A DNA stretch of 64,000 nucleotides from Promicromonospora sp. AC04 (GTDB lineage: Bacteria > Actinomycetota > Actinomycetes > Actinomycetales > Cellulomonadaceae), in assembly GCF_003058225.1 (NCBI RefSeq), contig NZ_QBUG01000008.1, positions 124,001-188,000 of the forward strand. The letters run 5' to 3'. Numbering within the stretch: position 1 is the stretch's first letter; every line of letters begins with the position of its first letter. The notes beneath the pieces are model-generated. The model had not been told where the DNA came from. It worked only from the letters and a program-made list of their open reading frames with translations, and made no database searches. Shown piece by piece: positions 61,153-64,000 of this stretch. The translations under genes and the position numbers were made by a program.

Positions 61153-62028
61153 CTACCCCTCCGCGCGCAACCGGTGTCCCGCGCGGAGCACCGTCGCCCG
61201 GGCCAGCTCGTCGAGGGAGTCCACGAGCACGACGTCGGGCAGCAGGTCCGGAGAGGTCGCCTCCGCCGCGACCGACAGCTCGGTGCAGCCCAGCACGATC
61301 GCGCCGGCCCCACGCTTCCGTAGGTTGGCGACGACGCCGTCCAGCGCGCTCAGGTCACCGCCGCGGCCCGCCTTCACGCCGTCGTAGATCAGGGACGTCA
61401 CTGTCGCCTGATCGGCGACGTCCGGCACCAGGGTCTTGATGCCGCGCGCGCCGAAGGCCTCCAGGTAGACGCCCGACGCGATAGTTCCCTCCGTCGCGAG
61501 GAGGCCGACGGCCTCCGGGCGCGGCCCGCTGAGGCGACCGGACCAGGTATCGGACGCCAGCACCGCGGACACCGTCACGTCCACCATCGACAACAGGGGG
61601 GCCGACGTCGCCGCGCCGACCGCACCGGCGAATGCGTGTGCCGTGTTGCACGGCAGCACGAGGAAGTCGGTCCCCAGAGCGGCGAGCCGACGCGCGTCGG
61701 CAGCGAGCACCGGCCCAGGGTCGTCGGGGGAGCGCCCCAGCACGAACGCCGTCCGGTCCGGGACGGTCGCGTGCTGGAGCACCACCATGTCGACGTGGTC
61801 CTGGTCGCGTGCCGCTTCCGTCAGCCGGACGACTCGCTCCATGAACAGGACAGTCGCGAGCGGCCCGACTCCGCCCAGCACGCCGACGAGCGCTCCAGCG
61901 GCTCCGGCGTCCGGCGCGCCGCTGTCAGGCATGCCGGGCGCGGCGCTGTCAGGCGCGCCCGCCGCGCCGTCGTCAGGCATGCGCGGCGCGCCGTCGTCAG
62001 GCATGCCCGGCACGCCGTCGTCAGGCAA
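61153..62028 (-). CDS. Aspartate/glutamate racemase family enzyme
   Basis: 291 residues. Both catalytic cysteines are in place: LPCNTAHAF and VLGCTELS. VLGGVGPLATVLFMERVVRL is the substrate-binding start of the Asp/Glu racemase fold. The first about 45 residues (repeats of MPDDGAP, AAPGMPDSG) are written by tandem DNA repeats and not part of the family, so a start near residue 44 is possible. It overlaps the end of the ATP-grasp gene; they form an operon. In Enterococcus faecium a racemase and D-aspartate ligase pair builds the D-Asp cross-bridge; the same function is likely here. Confidence 0.85.
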   Translation of the reverse strand: MPDDGVPGMPDDGAPRMPDDGAAGAPDSAAPGMPDSGAPDAGAAGALVGVLGGVGPLATVLFMERVVRLTEAARDQDHVDMVVLQHATVPDRTAFVLGRSPDDPGPVLAADARRLAALGTDFLVLPCNTAHAFAGAVGAATSAPLLSMVDVTVSAVLASDTWSGRLSGPRPEAVGLLATEGTIASGVYLEAFGARGIKTLVPDVADQATVTSLIYDGVKAGRGGDLSALDGVVANLRKRGAGAIVLGCTELSVAAEATSPDLLPDVVLVDSLDELARATVLRAGHRLRAEG

Positions 62029-63298
62029 CCTCGCGCTCCGAGGACGGGAGAGGCTCCCCGACCGCGGACTCGGCGACCCCGGACTGCCCGGGCGCCCCGC
62101 CCGCTTCTTGCAGCGGGTGGTACTGCGAGAACTTGCGCACCTGGTTCAGCTCGGCGAGACGTACCCAGGCGTCGCGGCGCGGCGACCGGTCCCCCCGGTA
62201 CTTCAGCGGGTGCACGACGCGGGCGCGGCGCAGGGCGTCGCGGACCGACTTGTCGTTCACGTACTTGTCCAGGAGGAAGCCCGGGACGATCCGGTACAGC
62301 ACCTCCAGCGGCTCCGTGGCGCGCGGCCAGTGCCCGGTGAGATGGTCCGCCATCCAGTAGGCGGCGGGGTTCAGCCCGCTCGCGGTCAGGTAGTAGTTGG
62401 ACCGCCCCGTGCGCGGGTTCAGCTCGAAGAAGTGCCCGACGCCGGTACGCGGGTCCACCTTCACGTCGAAGTTCGCGAACCCCGTCCAGCCCAGGTGCTC
62501 AACGAGCCGCCGGGCGTCCTCCTCGACCTGCGAGAGCCTCCCGGTGAGGATCGCCGCCGGGTTCCCCAGGGTTCCGGGCGTGTGCTCCTCGAGCAGCACG
62601 CGACCGCCCCATGCCATGCGCACCGTGCCGTCGAGGTCGGAGTAGGTGGTCATGATCCGCATCTGCGAGTCGTCGCCGGGCACGTACTCCTGGATGATCA
62701 TCGGCCGCCGGTAGCCCGCGTCCCCGGCTGCCTTGAGGAGGGCGGCCAGCTCGCCGCGGTCCCGGACCAGGTGCACCTTCGCCTTGCCGTGGAACGACAC
62801 CTGGTGCCACGCCGTGTTGTCGCCGGGCTTGGCGATCACCGGAAAGCGCAGGTCGAGGGCGCCGACCTCCGCCCCGCCGTCGCGCACCTCCGTGCGCGGG
62901 TGCGGGACCCCGAGCTCATGGCAGAGCTCGGAGAACCGCTGCTTGTCCATCACCCGGTCGAGCAGACCGACCGACGGGTAGGGGACGGTCGCCACGTCCT
63001 CCAGCCGCGCGCGGTGCTCCGCGAGCGCCCGCACGTACCAGTCCACGCAGGTGACCGCGACGACCGGGCCCGGGGCCGTCGCGGCGACCCGGCGGATCAG
63101 CTCGACCATGACGTCGGGGTCGTCGAGGCGCGGTTCGACGACGTTCCGGATGATGTTGGAGTGCGCGATGTTGGGCGTCGGGCGGATGGACACGACGGTG
63201 GACGTGACGCCGTAGCCCTCGTGGAAGGCACGAGCGAGGCTGTAGGCGCCGGCGTCGCCGCCAAGGATGACCGGGTGTACAGCTGCGATGTTCCTCAT
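62021..63298 (-). CDS. ATP-grasp carboxylate-amine ligase (probable D-aspartate ligase)
   Basis: 425 residues from ATG 63298 (a GTG at 63310 is also possible). N-terminal PVILGGDAGAYSLARAF, then the ATP-grasp core: FPVIAKPGDNTAWHQ, MIIQEYVPGDDSQMRIMTTY, RVLLEEHTPGTLGNPAAILT and the metal ligands in HFFELNPRTGRSNYYLT. The pattern matches the D-aspartate ligase (Aslfm) group, which adds D-Asp to the stem-peptide Lys of peptidoglycan. The adjacent racemase would supply D-Asp. Some Promicromonosporaceae have D-Asp in their A4alpha bridge, in keeping with this. The C-terminus has a short Pro/Ala/Gly tail. Confidence 0.85.
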   Translation of the reverse strand: MRNIAAVHPVILGGDAGAYSLARAFHEGYGVTSTVVSIRPTPNIAHSNIIRNVVEPRLDDPDVMVELIRRVAATAPGPVVAVTCVDWYVRALAEHRARLEDVATVPYPSVGLLDRVMDKQRFSELCHELGVPHPRTEVRDGGAEVGALDLRFPVIAKPGDNTAWHQVSFHGKAKVHLVRDRGELAALLKAAGDAGYRRPMIIQEYVPGDDSQMRIMTTYSDLDGTVRMAWGGRVLLEEHTPGTLGNPAAILTGRLSQVEEDARRLVEHLGWTGFANFDVKVDPRTGVGHFFELNPRTGRSNYYLTASGLNPAAYWMADHLTGHWPRATEPLEVLYRIVPGFLLDKYVNDKSVRDALRRARVVHPLKYRGDRSPRRDAWVRLAELNQVRKFSQYHPLQEAGGAPGQSGVAESAVGEPLPSSEREVA

Positions 63299-63390
63299 GC
63301 CACATAACACGGACGGCGGGCGAAGAAGGTTGTGCCTCGAAGCGGGTGAATTGGAAAATTCGGGCGGGGGCCGCAGCGGCCAGCGCTGGG

Positions 63391-63543
63391 TTAGCCCGCC
63401 AGGTCCTTCAGTCGCGCCAGGTCGTCGCGGACCGACTCCCGTTCCTCATCGGTGAGCTGGACCGTGGCGGCCCTTTCTATGTGGAGACCGCCGTCGTCTC
63501 GTCGCCGAGCGTCGTCTCGTCCGGCATCGGCTTCATCGTCCAC
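63391..63543 (-). CDS. Possible 50-codon ORF
   Basis: From a GTG at 63543 the minus strand reads an acidic, helical C-terminus (LTDEERESVRDDLARLKDLA) ending in TAA at 63391. It has good codon bias at the end but no ribosome site, and its start overlaps the partial gene to its right in another frame. It may be a small gene or the frameshifted end of that gene. Confidence 0.3.
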   Translation of the reverse strand: MDDEADAGRDDARRRDDGGLHIERAATVQLTDEERESVRDDLARLKDLAG

Positions 63544-64000
63544 CTGCCGCGCGAGGAGGCGGTGGCGCTGCTGAAGCAGCGGGTGGCAAGGGGGAGCTCG
63601 AACTCGGCCGGTCGAGCGGATTGAGTCTCCGCTGCGGCCGTGCGCCAGTGAGCGCGCCGTCGTCCCTCGTCACCTTGAGGGTAGGCGAGCCCGGCTTCGC
63701 GGGCGGCGCGTTCGACGTCGCGCATCGTGGAGGCGGTGCCAGCAGGGACAGGCGCTTGTCGGACCCACTCGCCTGCGTGGAGCGAGTGGACCTCACAGCC
63801 GGCAAGGTCTGGGCTCGAACCGTGCCAGACCCGCACCACCACTGGACCCGGCGCACTCGCCACGGCGGTGTGCACGGCAGCTGCGAGTTGTGCCCCCAAC
63901 GGCGACAATCCCGGTCGGCGTGCCTGGACCGGAACGAGCGAGAGAAGCACCGGGACGGCCCCGTTGGCGGCGATGGGTCCGGTGATCTCTTTGGCTGCCT
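63477..64000 (-). CDS. Partial gene running off the right edge, unknown function
   Basis: The frame is open from the window edge to the TAG at 63477 (about 174 codons); a GTG at 63950 could be an internal start. Segments such as VHTAVASAPGPVVVRVWHGS and TMRDVERAAREAGLAYPQGD read like protein, but codon bias is weaker than in neighbours, the product matches nothing I know and the tail is low-complexity. Another frame on the plus strand (63346-63624) is also open here, so the assignment is tentative. Confidence 0.35.
   Translation of the reverse strand, partial: AAKEITGPIAANGAVPVLLSLVPVQARRPGLSPLGAQLAAAVHTAVASAPGPVVVRVWHGSSPDLAGCEVHSLHAGEWVRQAPVPAGTASTMRDVERAAREAGLAYPQGDEGRRRAHWRTAAAETQSARPAEFELPLATRCFSSATASSRGRWTMKPMPDETTLGDETTAVST

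Noticed and set aside
63346-63624. Plus-strand frame at the right edge
   Set aside because: It has high third-position GC, but so does the overlapping minus frame because they share codon phase; no ribosome site or domain supports it.

Overview
The window is very GC-rich DNA (third codon positions almost always G or C) from an actinobacterium. Several traits together point to Micrococcales, and plausibly a Promicromonosporaceae or Cellulosimicrobium-like genus: secreted glycan-degrading enzymes (GH30, GH87, GH5), many LacI and TetR regulators, AfsR-type SARP regulators, a mycobacterial Sdh1-type succinate dehydrogenase operon, a LAVTG-anchored surface protein, and a racemase/ATP-grasp pair of the kind that makes D-Asp cross-bridges. 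The genus is an inference; no rRNA or other phylogenetic marker is present.

Layout. 1-3.7 kb: an amidase, a GntR regulator, then a decayed insertion region next to tRNA-Pro(GGG). That region holds a truncated HAD phosphatase, a PD-(D/E)XK homing-type endonuclease and an IS481 transposase tail. 4-5.8 kb: a hexapeptide acyltransferase fused to a toroid-like domain. 5.9-10.7 kb: a LacI/ThuA/Gfo-Idh-MocA sugar locus facing a secreted GH30-ricin enzyme. 10.9-17 kb: TetR, a lipoprotein, a repeat-rich stretch, and a secreted three-CBM GH87 alpha-1,3-glucanase divergent from its own LacI regulator. 17-29.3 kb: an F420-type oxidoreductase and TetR, then an operator-controlled Opp-type transporter operon (SBP, two permeases, two ATPases), LacI, an FAD oxidoreductase and a GH5 endoglucanase, which read as one oligosaccharide-use locus. 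29.4-33.2 kb: a zinc-finger anti-sigma-like protein, a DUF4386 relic, an anchored ice-binding-type protein and a membrane protein. 33.4-38.4 kb: ferritin, an HxlR/SDR pair, an MmyB-type regulator/aldo-keto reductase pair, methionine aminopeptidase and a small XRE protein. 38.5-42.3 kb: the Sdh1 operon. 42.4-48.8 kb: two SARP regulators around an ArsR-type regulator. 48.8-53.1 kb: a chromate-resistance operon with a split ChrB, a hydrolase and an AlkA-like glycosylase. 53.2-61.1 kb: a TetR-ABC exporter operon, a glycosyltransferase, small membrane proteins with TetR, an ArsR-rhodanese/MFS operon and an SRPBCC protein. 61.2-63.3 kb: a racemase and ATP-grasp ligase. The right edge holds a partial gene.

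The most unusual signal is structural. A nested palindromic element of about 120 bp occurs twice (12.4 kb and 42.3 kb) with conserved arms, spacing and loop. At the first site its outer arm continues into a tandem array of eight 31-bp units. A 24-bp-arm perfect palindrome sits at 48.7 kb, and its core matches a separate operator-like site at 3.9 kb. Short in-frame tandem repeats also decorate the ends or linkers of about ten genes, so local repeat expansion appears to be a habit of this genome.
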